Origin: Dactylonectria macrodidyma
Taxonomy: Eukaryota > Ascomycota > Sordariomycetes > Hypocreales > Nectriaceae
DNA length: 64,000 nucleotides
NCBI GenBank assembly: GCA_020744425.1
Contig: JAGMUV010000035.1
Location: 372,001 to 436,000 of the forward strand
Direction: 5' to 3'
Shown: one piece after another, positions 29,400-40,930 of the stretch
How the letters are laid out: every line of letters starts with the position of its first letter
How positions within the stretch are numbered: position 1 is the first letter of the stretch
Position numbers and translations under genes: made by a program
The notes under the pieces: generated by a model
Told to the model about the DNA's origin: nothing
Databases searched by the model: none
The model's input: the letters and a program-made list of their open reading frames with translations, nothing else

Positions 29400-29776
29400 A
29401 TTCAACACCAACCATTCTTCACGCCTGCGCACGTGAGCTGCGGGAGGAGGCTGGGCTAGAGGTCCAAAGTATCGAGCACGTTATCCTCGATGGCGCCGGG
29501 AATAAGCCAGGCGCCGACTTCATGAACTCAACGGAGACGCGTCGTTACCGCAAGTTCTCGTTTGAAGTCAAGGTGGACGACATGGGGACAGTGAAGCTGG
29601 ACCCCAATGAGCACCAGGCCTTTGTGTGGGCGACCGAGGAGGAGGTGAAGAGCCAGGCCATTGGCGACCGCAAGATTCCCCTCGCTAACCCGATGATGGA
29701 AAAATTATTGCGTGTAGGATTTGAGATGCGGCGAGCAGGTGAAGAGCCGAAGAGCCGAAGGAGTACCGGTAATTAA
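29400..29776 (+). pseudogene. Nudix hydrolase, 3' fragment
   Basis: The frame carries ARELREEAGLEV, the C-terminal half of the Nudix box (RExxEExG), then a typical beta-rich body (RYRKFSFEVKV, HQAFVWATEEEVKS) to a stop at 29776. The N-terminal half, including the first Gly of the box and the start codon, is missing. The DNA upstream is the tRNA/LTR-like remnant. Nudix enzymes cleave nucleoside diphosphates linked to other groups; the substrate is unknown. It could be a fragment left by an insertion or a last exon whose first exon was lost. Confidence 0.7.
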
Positions 29777-29796
29777 TAGAAGGACAGTCTGGGCAT

Positions 29797-32528
29797 CAAG
29801 CTACGATAGATAGGTGGCCAGCAGGATGTGGCTGACGCCCTCCCAGGTCGTATTCCAGGCCGGCCATATATTTTAGGTGATAGAAATGGAATAGTGTATG
29901 ACCAAGGGTCTCGAATTGAGTCAGGGTCTCAGACCTCGTAACTGCAACAAGGAATACCGGTAGTTTGGCGGACTTCTTCGTGGTCCTCCTTTTGGTCTTG
30001 TGCTGTTGTTCGAACTCCACCCGATATCGCGCGATAAGCAGTCCAATATAATCACGCAGCTGAAGCGCGTGTCGGATCATGTATAATTGCGAGAGCCATC
30101 GAGTATCGTTGTCCAAAACAACGTCCAAAGGCTTCTTAGTCTTGACTTTAGGGTCAGGCGACTGGTCGAAGGCGGTCTGCTGGAGCTCTCGAAGCAGGTA
30201 CGTCAGCTTGTCAGATCTGTGGATAAATACCACAACATTGTGCAATTTGCCCACTGGACCCCTTTTCTGCCAAAGCAAATGCTCGGCTTCTGATGCGAAA
30301 AGACTGAATCCTAGCCGACTGAGTCAAAAGGTCTTGCTATAACCGTGGTTCAACGATTACAGCTTGCTAGCTTTATAGGCTTAAGGTGCAATTGCCCACA
30401 TTGCATGCGTTTCCGCATCAGCTTCTGATAAAGGCGCCTGTCCAGATAGCTGCCGTTCGAACGCGTCGGCTTTGTGGCCGAACAGTATGCTTTTGGCCGA
30501 GAGGTTCAGAGTGTGGCCAAAACAGCGCCCTCGCCTAGCCTTGCCAACGAAGCCCAGCTCTCCTCCAATTATCTCCATAGCGGTATCGTTATTTTCCGCG
30601 TTATCCAACGTGAAATATCCAATCTTGTCTTGAATCTCATAGGCTTCGATAACGTCGAGGATTTCGGCCGCGATATTGGTACCTGTGTGACTGACGCTAA
30701 GCTTGGGGACCCCTATCGTAACATTGCACGGCTTGTTGTTTTCGTCCCTGAAAAACAACACACTCCATATAAAGCATGCCGATTTCCAGACCTCCAGCCG
30801 TCAAATGAGATGTGGATGAGGCCAGGCGCCTTGTGGAGTACCTCGACAACCTTCTGCTTATGTTGTTTGAATGCTGAAGCAACTTTTTCCTTGATTGTCG
30901 TGTGGGTAACGTTGGCGTCACGAACTAAGACCGACGGGTTCAAGTAGGGGAATATTTCTCGCAGCTTTTTTTCTGCTGCAATGGAAAAAGAATAGTTCCT
31001 TACCACGATCCAGTTCATTAGAAGCCGTTGAAAGTGATCGCGGTCGAAACGCTTAATAAAAGTGTTAGCAATCGCTTGTTCTCGTGGGTTGTGCAAGTCA
31101 AGCTGCATGGCCTCCACGATGGACTTCTGCCCCTTCGCCTTAACACTTGTAGAATCGGCTTTCTTCTCCGCAGCTCCTTTCGTCTTGTTCAACGGAGCGC
31201 GAATTCCATGTTCGGTAAAGGGAATTGATAGAGACGCATGACACTTTTGATACAGACGCATGACTCTTACAGACGCATGACTTTTACAACACCCTATTGG
31301 CTAATCCCAGCTCTGACCCAGAAATACTTTTTGACAAAGGCGGTGTGACTCGCTCTCTTAACACAACTGTATTTTTGCTTGAAGTCTCTCTAGTGCTCTA
31401 TAGCGCAGCGTATTAGGGCGTCTTAAAAGCTCTTGTTATTAATTAGAAGATGCTCGCTCTATTTGCGCTCGTCTGACGCTCTACTTTCTAACCACAATAG
31501 AAGGAAGAATATCCTCATCGCTATCAACTAGCTCCCATTGACTCCTTGTCCTCCGGATGCTAGGTTGCGTCCTCCGACCGCTGGCACGAACTCCTGTTGT
31601 TCTTCCAGATGCAAGGGTAGCTAACTGACTACGTATCTGGCGCTGGGTCGATATGCTGACCTGAATACTGGCCTGCGTGTTACTCGCTTGGCTTGCTTCT
31701 TGCGAAAGCCCGGCGAGTGTGGATTTATTTCGACTTCCCGTTGGCCGACCTCGTTTACGCCCCTGGGCTGGCTTGCCGGCAGGCCGGTCAATTGACTCAC
31801 GCTTTGGCTGTTCCCGCCGATAGCCAGTCTCGCAGGCACAGGCTGCGAAGTGTTCTTAGGCCTACTGTGAACGGCCTCTAGTAGCTGGATTCCAGCTATC
31901 TAGTCCAGGATGCTATTTACATCAAAGATGAAGAAGAAAGAAAGAAGTTCCTAAGTGCCCCTGAGCTGTGGAACGATTTCTCATCCCTGATGCGCACGAG
32001 ACGAGTACGTCTTGCGGCACCGCCGCAAGGATATGGGCCCTGGCCCGTGACACAAGGTACTTAGAGTGTGGGCGGCAGAATCCTGGTGTACTAACAAATA
32101 AAATTTTGACGAATCATAGCTCTAGAAAGTCATGCGTCTGTAAGAGTCATGCGTCTGTATCAAAAGTGTCATGCGTCTCTATCAATTCCCTCGGTAAATA
32201 GGTGATTATACGCGTTTTGAATGCCATCGGAGCCAAAGTTGCCTGGACAGGGGTCCTTCTTGCGAATGCAGGCTCGACAGACCCATCTGCGCTGCTCGTC
32301 CTTTTGGATGTCATATCCAAAAGGCCAGGCCCAAGAACCAGATTCTCTGCTTCGTTCGGAGAGTGCCCAGCCACGGAAATGATGCCGAAGCGTTGCTTCG
32401 TGTCTTTCTTCGTCTTCGGAAGGGATCTCGGTCGGTCTCGAGAAGGGGTTCGGGGTTGAAGGCGCCGGAGAGGGCGTTGGGGACGGCGTTAGATGGGGAG
32501 TAATAAGGCAAGAATCGGACGAAGCCAT
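29797..32528 (-). pseudogene. hAT transposase (hAT-1), decayed and interrupted
   Basis: Starts at the ATG at 32528 with a BED-type finger region (CRACIRKKDPCPG, then YNHLF). It is interrupted by the inserted element at 31220-32190 and continues with FTEHGIRAPL, IHISFDGWRSGNR (first catalytic Asp region), IGYFTLDNAENND (second Asp) and CFGHTLNLSAKS. After a short intervening segment (30279-30380) comes DNDTRWLSQLYMI. Lesions are the nested element, a frameshift near 30755, the intervening segment, and loss of the C-terminal dimerisation domain at about 29797. It is closely related in layout to hAT-2 (37858-40342). Confidence 0.85.
31220..32190 (-). mobile_element. 971-bp TIR element nested in hAT-1 (8-bp TSD TCGGTAAA)
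   Basis: The terminal inverted repeats of about 60 bp start GGGAATTGATAGAGACGC and each contains repeated ACAGACGCATGACT units. The flanks 31212-31219 and 32191-32198 are both TCGGTAAA. Removing the element and one TSD joins the hAT-1 codons as NHLFTEHGI. The interior keeps the end of a protein on the minus strand (about 31800-31483) with RKRGRPTGSRNKS and a tail WELVDSDEDILPS. It looks like a deletion derivative of a larger transposon. Long TIRs fit Mutator-like elements and the 8-bp TSD fits hAT or some MULEs; the superfamily is not settled. Confidence 0.88.
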
Positions 32529-33187
32529 CGTAAATAAAAGCTCGTGGTCGTCTCAAAATCGCGTCGAAAATAGGGCAAAGCATATCAACAAAATGTTACG
32601 AAGAAAGAAAAAGGAGATATGTCTCAATCGTGGCCCCTGAGCTCTCTGGCCAGAGCTACCCCTGACCAGGGGAGCGGATGGATCTTCACTTCGGCGAATT
32701 CGGTAATGATAAGATATGGCTTGGTCGAAGGCAAAACAGGTCTACTGTAATGCCCCCAACTGAGCATATTGACAACTAGCTGGGTGACTACGGCAACTTC
32801 AGCAAGTATCCTAAAGCTAAGGAAGAAAGCGAGGAAAAGGGGAGAAGAGGGAAAAGAAGAAATAAGGTAGCCTCCTGCGGCTCTCAAGCTTGTGTGGGTC
32901 TTTGGGACCCACATTGATCGGTCAGTCTCGAGAAAACAATTGGAAAATGAACGAATAATGACCTACCTTTTTCTTCACTTTGTTGGTCATCATACAAAGC
33001 TTTACCCGGCATATTGTGATTTATATCGTTCTAATGAGAAAAATTTGGCGGTTCTAACGGCACTGCTTTCGTTAAATGGCAGTAAATGCCGTTTGGTCAA
33101 GAGAGTTCCTGACGATGTGATTCTAGGGTAACTGTCAACCAGAGTTAAAGCTCGCACACCTAGCTTGGCGGGCAGTACTTAACTGCC
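32529..33187. other. Region upstream of hAT-1
   Basis: Probably the hAT-1 5' terminal region and flanking DNA. No gene recognised and no convincing TIR identified by eye. Confidence 0.4.
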
Positions 33188-33334
33188 CCACTTCAAATCC
33201 ACTCCATCCACTCCACGAGCGCTTCGAGTGGAATGGATGGATTAAGAATCCACTGGCCGTCCAGCCTCGTGGAATGGACCGTGGATCCACTGAGTGGATC
33301 CACGCGTGGATTCAGTGGAGTGGTTTGCAACCCT
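33188..33334. mobile_element. Small hAT-type MITE
   Basis: About 150 bp with subterminal repeats of the type AATCCACTCCATCCACTCC at one side and GGATTCAGTGGAGTGG at the other, ending TTTGCAACCCT, a typical hAT terminus. The same subterminal words occur at the ends of hAT-2. Confidence 0.5.
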
Positions 33335-33337
33335 GAA

Positions 33338-34117
33338 TGAGTGCAATTCTCATGTCAGCTGTCTCTCCACTCCGTAGGGCATTCAATGCTAACTAAATGA
33401 AGAATTCAGAGGCGCGATTCGACCGCCTCGGCCAGCCAGTCGTCCAGGTCAAAGCTAAGAACGTCGGCTCTGGCCAGTTGGCCTCTGCAACGGCGCTCGC
33501 GGTACGGTTTACGACATCGGCTGGGCACCTGGGGCCGATCCCATCCAAGACCCTCCCTGTGTTATCATGATGGAGTTTGACAAATACAGCGGACCGGTAT
33601 TCCTGACCACCGCTGATGGCAGGAAGATTGTGCAGATTCTCCCGGTGGAGAGGGACTTCCTCATCGGAGCCACTTTCTGCGCTTGCACCCAGTTTCCCCT
33701 GATCGTAAGCTACGCAATTACCATGCACAAGTCACAAGGCATCACCGAAGACATGATAGTTACAGATCTGTCCTGCCAGGACTTTCAGACTGGTTTAAGC
33801 TACGTGGCTGTCTCTCACGTGAAAACGCTTGACGGTCTGATGTTGGATGTACCATTTGATCATAATCACCTGGTCTACGGGTCTCCCCTGGATGGCATGA
33901 AGATGAAAATAAGGGATCAGGAGCTTCGGAAACGACAGGTGCGCACACGGAATCCGTATATGTCACAAAATACCAAGAATGGCCATGGCAATAGATCAGT
34001 ACGTAGATAATGCAGTAGTAGTATTAGCTTCCCGGCCCGTGGACACACAGCCTTTGGCTGAGGCTACCCCATGCACCCCATCGCCGCTCCAATGTGCATG
34101 GGGTGACGTAGTATTTT
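33338..34117 (+). mobile_element. Helitron fragment with helicase C-terminus (Hel-C)
   Basis: The 3' end is complete: hairpin CCCCATGCAC/GTGCATGGGG, then TGACGTAGTATTTT at 34117. The frame 33567-34010 encodes the helicase end (MHKSQGITEDM, GLSYVAVSHVKTLDGLML). Upstream, 33398-33480 holds an earlier helicase segment (ARFDRLGQPVVQV) joined by a deletion. Bases 33338-33395 match the N-terminal ORF region of Hel-A, so this is an internally deleted copy rather than a simple 5' truncation. Confidence 0.8.
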
Positions 34118-34378
34118 AAATCAACAACAACAACAACCCCAAAGTGCCGGCGGCGTTTCATATCCAGTTACATGAACCTAGTGGTGGGGTAGCTTATCGG
34201 TGCTAACCAAATTAAGGAATCGTCACGCTCTCTCAAAACCGTACTAATCCAAAAGAGGAAATCGTCACGGTGAGCGATGACGGCATTGTCTCTTGAGGTT
34301 TAACAAGCAGCTACAACAGGAATATAGATCTAATTTAAAAAAAAATTACATTTCCATGTTTTTTAGCGACTAGGCTTC
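34118..34378. other. Spacer with a CAA repeat
   Basis: Begins with (CAA)5 directly after Hel-C, then unassigned sequence up to the retroposon. No gene seen. Confidence 0.4.
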
Positions 34379-34393
34379 TGCAAAGAGTTATAT

Positions 34394-35596
34394 GTTGTTG
34401 TTGTTGTTGTATTATTACCGTCATGAAGATATCTACTAGAGATGTCTACAGAATCCCCTAGGGGCAAGATGACGTGCTAGGCTGGTGTCAACAGCTAAAG
34501 AAACCTAAGTACAGTAACCCGGGGCCGGAGCTACAGACCAAGCAGGTCCGTAGCTCGGACCTACAGTCCGCATCAGCTAAGATTGTAATCCTTCTTCCTC
34601 TTCCATCTAGCAATTAAGCAGCCCTATTTGACTTATGATTTCGAGCCCGATATCCGTCAGCGGATTGTCAGGGCGGGTGTCGGCATACCCTTATTTATTA
34701 ACCAGCTTGGAATTCTCCAGTATTCCTATTCCTGCCTGCCGGCATTCAAAACCTCCAGAAATCGAGATCCGTATGATAGGAAAAACTGCAGATGGGAAAA
34801 CCTCGCGGGAGCTCGTAGAGGGAAAAACCACTGCAGCTAGCATCCATTGATCAGGGCCATCAAGCCAGAACCCTGATGCCTATAAGTAGTCCGATTCTGT
34901 GACCTCTTATAGACCTGGATTAACAGCCAAGATCCGTAGATCAAGGCATCTAAGACCCGGAGGTCATAGTAGCCAAGGCCCGGAGGCCGAGGCAGGTGCT
35001 AAGACGCGGTGGCCTTATGCACCTAAGGGCCGAGACGCAGAGGTCAGGGCAGCTTAGGCCCGGAGGCCTAAGCAGGTGCCGAGGCCCAGAGGCCAAGGCA
35101 GCTCAGGCCCGGAGGCCTAAGCAGGTACTAAGACTAAGATATAGCCTTATATACCTAAGTGCCGAGTCGCAAAGATCAGGGCAAAGGTCGAAGCCAGAAG
35201 GCTATGGCCGAAGCCTAAGCCCACCTAGATTGAAGCTGGTGTCGTGATTGCTGTTGGCTGCGATAGCTATACCTGCTGCGAGGTCTGAACCAGCATTACA
35301 GCATGTATAAGAGCCACAGCGGTGTCGTTGGCCCCCGCAAGCCGTGCTGTGACCCTGCTGCTATCTTAGCTGCCCAGCTGGTCAGGGCAGCAGGCTTCGA
35401 TCGTGGCCGGAGCCCTTGGGCTGTGACCTTGGCTGCTGCGTAAAGGAAGTCAACCCTCTCAATCCTTCCTTTACTGCGCTGTTAGTACCCGATGGGTACC
35501 CAGCTGCTGCAGCAGCCAAATTTGGTGGGCCTGAAAATTTTTCCACGCTAGTGCTAACAGCTGCTAGTCAGGAAGAATTTTTACAGGAGAGAGTTG
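34394..35596 (-). mobile_element. Retroposon of about 1.2 kb with (CAA)n tail and 15-bp target duplication
   Basis: The direct repeats TGCAAAGAGTTATAT at 34379-34393 and 35597-35611 flank it. Read on the minus strand it ends in (CAA)n, as LINE- or SINE-mobilised copies do. It carries no long ORF. A GC-rich minisatellite built on AGGCCCGGAGGCCTAAGC occupies about 34915-35230. It may be a large SINE, a 5'-truncated LINE or a retrocopy of a non-coding RNA; the source is unidentified. Confidence 0.65.
34915..35230. repeat. GC-rich imperfect minisatellite
   Basis: Repeated blocks of roughly 25-35 bp containing GGCCCGGAGGCC and AAGCAGGTGC, with palindromic GGCC..GGCC cores. It lies inside the 1.2-kb retroposon. 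Confidence 0.7.
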
Positions 35597-35713
35597 TGCA
35601 AAGAGTTATATAAGACAAGGAATCTTGGTTATGTTGTTGAAAACCTAAGTGCTGGTTCCCCCCTGGAATGTGGTGTATAGACTATGAAATTCTCACTTGA
35701 CTAAATATATGAT

Positions 35714-36526
35714 CTAAAGGCCGTCAAAAGTTTCCTCGCCTTTTATCGTGCACGCTTGGCACTTTCTCGTTCGTGGGCCTTCGATGTATTGCTTGAGCTT
35801 GTTCTCTATGTACCCTCGGTAAACCCTGTCATAATCGTCCGCGTATTCAAAAGTGTGGGATGATTGATTTTGTGTAAAAAGCCAAGGAGCCTGGCTGCAA
35901 ACCAGACAACTAAGCTGCTTACCATCCTTGGAACCTATAATGATTTTACATATCCGCGCTACTGACTCGTCCGCTTGAAGATTCTTTCCCAGGCCGAAAA
36001 CTTGCGCGTCCCTTACTGTTTTCTCGCCGTAGATAAGGTATGATGACTGCCGCTCTCGAGATGTGAGCTCGCTTAGCCTTTCCGGCCATCTGGTAACGAC
36101 TGGGTGTGCGAGGTTGGCGTTGAAAGCGCACGATACATTCAGCGTGATCTCATGTGCTTTGAAGGCGTAGTCATATGCCAACATTCTTCCGTGTGTATGC
36201 TGGAAAGATGGTTGCAGACATTTCTTGAATAGCTTAGTATCCTCATAGCCTTCACAGAGAAGACATAAATGCTCTCTTTCCCAGTCTTCGATTCTGCCAT
36301 GATACATCCTCTTCAAGCCCTTTCCTACTAGGATAGGCGGATGGCCGCTCTCGCGTGCTTTATTCAACCATTCATAGTCTTTAAAGAACAGATCCCATAT
36401 CTTAGATGTCTTTCGGAGTGTATCGGGAGTGGTAAATCCAAGATTAGAAGCAAGCGACCGAAGGAAAGGCACTCTCACTGCACTTTCCTGCGTCTCATCC
36501 AATTGTAAATCATTGGACCGGGACAT
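35714..36526 (-). CDS. Hypothetical protein with three CxxC motifs
   Basis: 270 aa in one frame from the ATG at 36526, with no damage visible. It contains CLLC (near residue 88), CLVC (near 207) and CQAC (near 256), which could hold zinc, and aromatic-rich segments (WDLFFKDYEWL). The segment YADDYDRVYRGYIENKL is charged. I do not recognise the family. It is bordered by transposon DNA on both sides, so it may be a lineage-specific host gene or cargo of an unrecognised element. It is probably cytosolic or nuclear, as no signal or membrane segment is seen. Confidence 0.5.
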   Translation of the reverse strand: MSRSNDLQLDETQESAVRVPFLRSLASNLGFTTPDTLRKTSKIWDLFFKDYEWLNKARESGHPPILVGKGLKRMYHGRIEDWEREHLCLLCEGYEDTKLFKKCLQPSFQHTHGRMLAYDYAFKAHEITLNVSCAFNANLAHPVVTRWPERLSELTSRERQSSYLIYGEKTVRDAQVFGLGKNLQADESVARICKIIIGSKDGKQLSCLVCSQAPWLFTQNQSSHTFEYADDYDRVYRGYIENKLKQYIEGPRTRKCQACTIKGEETFDGL

Positions 36527-36689
36527 GTTTGAGTATTAGATTTGCGATGTCGTTAGCTTTAATCAGTCCTATGCGGCGTGGTCAGCATGTTTTATACACA
36601 TAGTTATCCGAGAACGGACTAATCCTTTTTTGTCCTGTATTATAGTTCACTTTATACCGGTACCGCTTGAATTCAGGGTCAGGTTTCAG

Positions 36690-37533
36690 TCAATATAGAC
36701 TCGATTAAGTCAAGATTTGACCCCTGGGGTGTAATACTGATCTGGAAGAGAAGCTCGAGGAACTCTTTGAGAGTATCCCCAATAACTTCTTGGCCGCCGT
36801 AGGGAACTTCATCCTTGGAGTCCGCAAATACAACTGAGGCTTCTTCATGGGTTGTGTCAGCTAACCACTCTTCGAACTCTCCATCGCTTCCATCTTCTTT
36901 AGAATCCTCATAGTTAGTATCACTATCCTCGAAACCATTGGTAGAGCTGATATCGGCCATGCCAGAACGAGAATTACACTGTGATATCTCTTCGCGGTTT
37001 GACGTAGTGGACTGCTTCTTTTGGAAGCCAAGATGATGAGAGGAATAGTTCTCGTCGTAAAAATCACTCATTTTAGGCCATTTCCCTTGACTGGTATCGA
37101 GTTATTCCCATACCCTGTGCTCCCATAAGCACTCCAGTTGTTGCATTATGTGCGGGGAAAGACGAATCCTTAGCTCTTGCTCTCTTGTGGCGGCCGGCAT
37201 CAAGTACCCTCTCAGAATCAAGGCAATAAACCGTTTCCATAGTAGTCGATATTTCTTTCTGGTATTTGGTTCGGCCATCAAGGCAAAAGATTTTGGCTGA
37301 TAGCTTGTCGGGCTGGCACTGACCAGCCAACAGCGAAGTAGACGGTTGGTGTTCTGGACTGTAAGCTCGCAGCGATCGAGCATTAAGTCTACAGCGTTGA
37401 GCACACACGAGATCTTCTGCTCATCCTGCCTTGAGCTGATGATGTCGTCGTCGCCCTCGTGTGGTCCTTGGCCGAGTACGAAATCAGAACTGGAGTTGGT
37501 ACTGATCCCGGGAGAGGCGGGAATTCGAGTCAT
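36690..37533 (-). pseudogene. Fragment of a large TE-associated protein (OrsD/DUF3505-like?)
   Basis: The first frame (37533-37102) has SPTSYQPKSFALMAEPN and KKYRLLWKRFIALILRGYL, then a stop. The second (37071-36690) is acidic and continues with FLELLFQISIT before the sequence diverges near 36745. The order resembles proteins related to the OrsD/DUF3505 group that accompany helicase-like genes in fungal accessory DNA, but this is from memory. The stop between the frames and the abrupt end show decay. Confidence 0.4.
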
Positions 37534-37678
37534 TGCTTGCAGTATATCCCTCCGAACATTCTTCTAAATGATTTGCCAGCGCGTGCGCTCTAGCCATAGA
37601 CTCGTGCCTGCGAACGAACCGTCGCCGAGTGCCTTGCCGTACACGCGTGGCTGCTTTTCATCATGTCGCACGACACGC

Positions 37679-40600
37679 AAGGGTCGGAACCACTACATCC
37701 ACTCCACTTTTGGGCCAAGTAGAGTGGATGGACCATTTTTAGGCAATTACAAAGTGGATGTAGCACACTTTCGACCGGAGTGGAATGGATGTACACACGT
37801 GGATTTATAAGTGGATTTATAGTGGATCTTTGAGGCTCTTCACAACCTCGTCGGTGCCTATTCAGCCTCACTTTCAGACGTTGACACTAACTCTTCAACC
37901 TGTTGCTGCTGTGATGAATCGTCAACCTCGCTGGCGCTGTTCTCGCCCTCCAATAGCCATTTTGACTCAGCAAGTGCCAGCTCGTCCTCGCTTAGAGTCA
38001 CGCAGCCGGCATCCAGCTTGCTTTCAAGGTGTGACTTAAGCAATGGATCCAGGTCCTTGATAAGGCCAGCACGGTACCAAGAGCGTAAAACTTGACAAAT
38101 GGCGATAATCTCAGCATCTAGGTTCGTACGCAACGCCGAGACCATCTTGCCAGCGGCTGAAAATAACCTCTCACACTCGGCTGACATCGGCTGGATCGTC
38201 AGGAAGTCCAAGGCCATCCTGGATAACCGAGGATATCTGCTTTGCTTAGTTATCCAGTAACCAATTGGATCACGAACGTCGCCGTTGCTGGCCTCACGAT
38301 CCGTCTGCCACGCTTGGTACTCGTCACCAACAATAATTGCTGCGTATGCTGGTTTTGAGTTCGGCAGACGACTGTTCTTCTCGAAGGGGTTGAAAAACCG
38401 AGGTCTTTTTGCCGGTGGCTCGTCGTCGCCTCTGCTGCTGCTGGTTCTAACCTCGAGATGAGCGTAATCGGACAGCCAGACGTCGGCAACCATCTCTTTT
38501 GCCTTTTCAACCCAGCTAGGCTTATGAGCCCACGTTTCATCAAACCAGTCCCAACGATAAGCTGGATGGAGCGCCATAGCCGTATAGTAGATGGGCGTCT
38601 CATCCAGCCGCCGATAATATTCATCCAGCTTATCCCAAGCAAGGTTGATTCCGATGCGGAAGTGCTCTGGATCAGGAAAATCAGCAGCAAGCTGCTTATA
38701 TTCTTCCAGTGTGTTAAGCAGCAACTCATAGCCAAGCACCACGTCCCAGATATTGCCATAGGAGCCAGTCCAGCCTTGCTTACGCCTGCGGATGTGTCCA
38801 TCACCCTCAAGCGTCTTTACCACGGTCTCAAAAACAGTCAGAATAGCCTCCAAATGGTAAAGAACCTCCCAGTCTTTGTCCGTTAGCTGATTCTCGTCTC
38901 GGAGGATGCGTGGTTTTTTCGCCAACTTGGCTTGTGTCACTTGGCCAGTCTTTTTAGACCGATTTTCGTCCTCCCATTGCGCCTTATACTTGATCAGTAG
39001 GAGTTCGATAGAGGTTTTCAACCGTAGAGCCCTGCGGATCATGTAGAGTTGTGACAGCCAACGCGTGTCGTTGTCGATAATTAGCTTGAGTGGTTTCTTC
39101 GATCGGAGTTTAAGGGTGGTGGCGCGATTAATTTCGTCCTGTTAGATATACCGAGTTAATATGAGACGAATAGGATTTAGTTAAACCGCTTACCCTCTGG
39201 ACCTCCTTGAACAAGTAAATCAGCCGGTGGCTAATACGCACATCAACTACGATATTGTGTAACTTGCCAACTGGTCCTTTTCGGCGCCATTGAGCGTATT
39301 CAGTATCAGATAACGCTTCTGCGCCTGATAATTGCTGCTCGAACGCGTCGACGTTTTTGCCAAATAAGAGCGCCTTGGCTGACAAGTTAATTGTGTGGCC
39401 AATACAGCGTCCTCGGCGTAGTCGGCCATCGAACCCAAGTTCAGCACCAATGACCTCCATGGCAGTATCGTTGTTTTCAGCATTGTCGAGCGTGAAATAG
39501 CCAATCTTCTCTGGACCTACGCCAAGAGTGTGTAGGACGTCGAGAACCTCCCCACCGATCGTTGAGCTGAAGTGACGATGAGCCTCTGGAACCCCAATCA
39601 TGATTTTGCATGGCTGATTCTTCTCGTCTCTGAAAAAACAAGCAATGCTGTAGAGGGCAAGCTTATTTCGAGACGTCCAGCCATCAAATGAGATATGAAT
39701 CGCTCCAGGGGAGTTCCTCAGCACCTCGATAACCTTCTGCTTGTGGCGGTTATACTCTTGAATGATCTTATATCGGACAGCCGTGGCAGTCAAGTTGGCG
39801 TGTTGGATGGAAACGGAGGGACTCAAATAGTCGAAGATTTCTCGGAGGATGGGGTTCTCGGCGAAGGAAAATGACTGGTTGCTACTGACGATTAACTCGA
39901 CTAGCATACGCTGAAAATGTTGCGTATCAAAGCGTGAGATGAAGCTATTCGCGATATTCTGTTCCGTAGGCTTGTTGACGTCCAGTTTCAAAACAGAGGC
40001 AATAGTCGGCTGGATCGATTTCAGTGCGCCTTCGGATTTCAGCTGTGCTGTGCTCTTTTTCTCTCCCTCTGGTGCTGGTGTTTTGTGCTCACGCCATAGA
40101 TGATTTGCCGCGTTCTGGAGACCTGAAGAGGTAAAACTCGCGATAATGGGACGATTTCTGAGGATACAGTCCTTGCAAGCCCATTTGCGTAAGCCATGAC
40201 GTTGAATATCATAGCCAAAGTCCCACAGCCAAGAGCTAGTATCACGAGCGCGTTCTGACCAATTCCAGCCTCTGAAATGGCGAAAAAGACGGTCTTCGAG
40301 CTGCTGCTGTTGGCCTGGTTGGCCTGGCTGGTTGGCTGACATCAAATTTTTTTGGGGGCAAAAACAAATGTTGGAACATCGCGGCCAAGATACATACAAG
40401 CAGCAGATGGGATGCGGCAGGTGGTATGTGCGCCCACCTGGAAGCGATAAGGGGACTGCCTTATCGTCTCCCCACTGCGCACCTGCTGGCTAGTTAGATG
40501 ATACAACAACACAAGATCCATCAATACGAAGCCTAAATACAGCACTATTTCGGCTTCAACCAGTGGTTCGAACCCTACCCTTGTGAAAACCTACAACAAA

Positions 40601-40929
40601 GCAGGAAATCTGTAGAAAACGCACTCAATAGGGGGAGTTTCTCGTCAATATTATTAGATTAGCTGTAGGGGTGATCGACCTCGGCTAACTTGGGTCCAGG
40701 TACCTCGATTTAATAGCCAGTCATATACAAAAATAAGTACTATGAACCATACAGGGTCAGGGAATATCCCACTGTACCTAAATCCACCTAAATCCACTCC
40801 ATTACATCCACTTTCGTGTCCAAGTGTAGTGGATTATTACGTAATCTGAGCGCCGACAAGTGGATGTAATAGAGATGGGCCACTTATATGTGGTCCACGT
40901 GGATTTACAGTGTAGTGGGTTCGAGCCTT
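37679..40929 (-). mobile_element. hAT transposon (hAT-2) with apparently intact transposase
   Basis: The 3' end at 37679 starts AAGGGTCGGAACCACTAC on the plus strand. The 5' end near 40929 reads AAGGCTCGAACCCACTAC on the minus strand, so short imperfect TIRs are present. Subterminal regions are full of GTGGAT words. No 8-bp target duplication is visible, because the right side joins an inverted partial copy. Confidence 0.75.
37858..40342 (-). CDS. hAT transposase
   Basis: Two exons, 40342-39194 and 39138-37858. The 55-nt intron (GTAAGC...TAACAG) preserves frame, giving about 809 aa. Order: N-terminal BED-like zinc finger (WACKDCILRN, NHLWREH), helical DNA-binding region, and RNase H-fold catalytic core with IHISFDGWTSRNK and FTLDNAENNDTAM (the two Asp regions). 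CIGHTINLSAKALL follows, then DNDTRWLSQLYMIRR, then the C-terminal dimerisation domain (ALDFLTIQPMSAECERLFSA). A Ser/Glu-rich tail closes it. It cuts the element at its TIRs and reinserts it with 8-bp duplications. The start used avoids an upstream in-frame ATG at 40399, which is possible too. Confidence 0.9.
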
Positions 40930-40930
40930 G

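Noticed and set aside
30079..30947. Plus-strand ORFs across the hAT-1 region
   Set aside because: They are antisense to recognisable transposase motifs on the minus strand.
34915..35230. Coding region in the GC-rich repeat
   Set aside because: The plus-strand frame here is short, repeat-derived and has no homology signal; the block behaves as a minisatellite.
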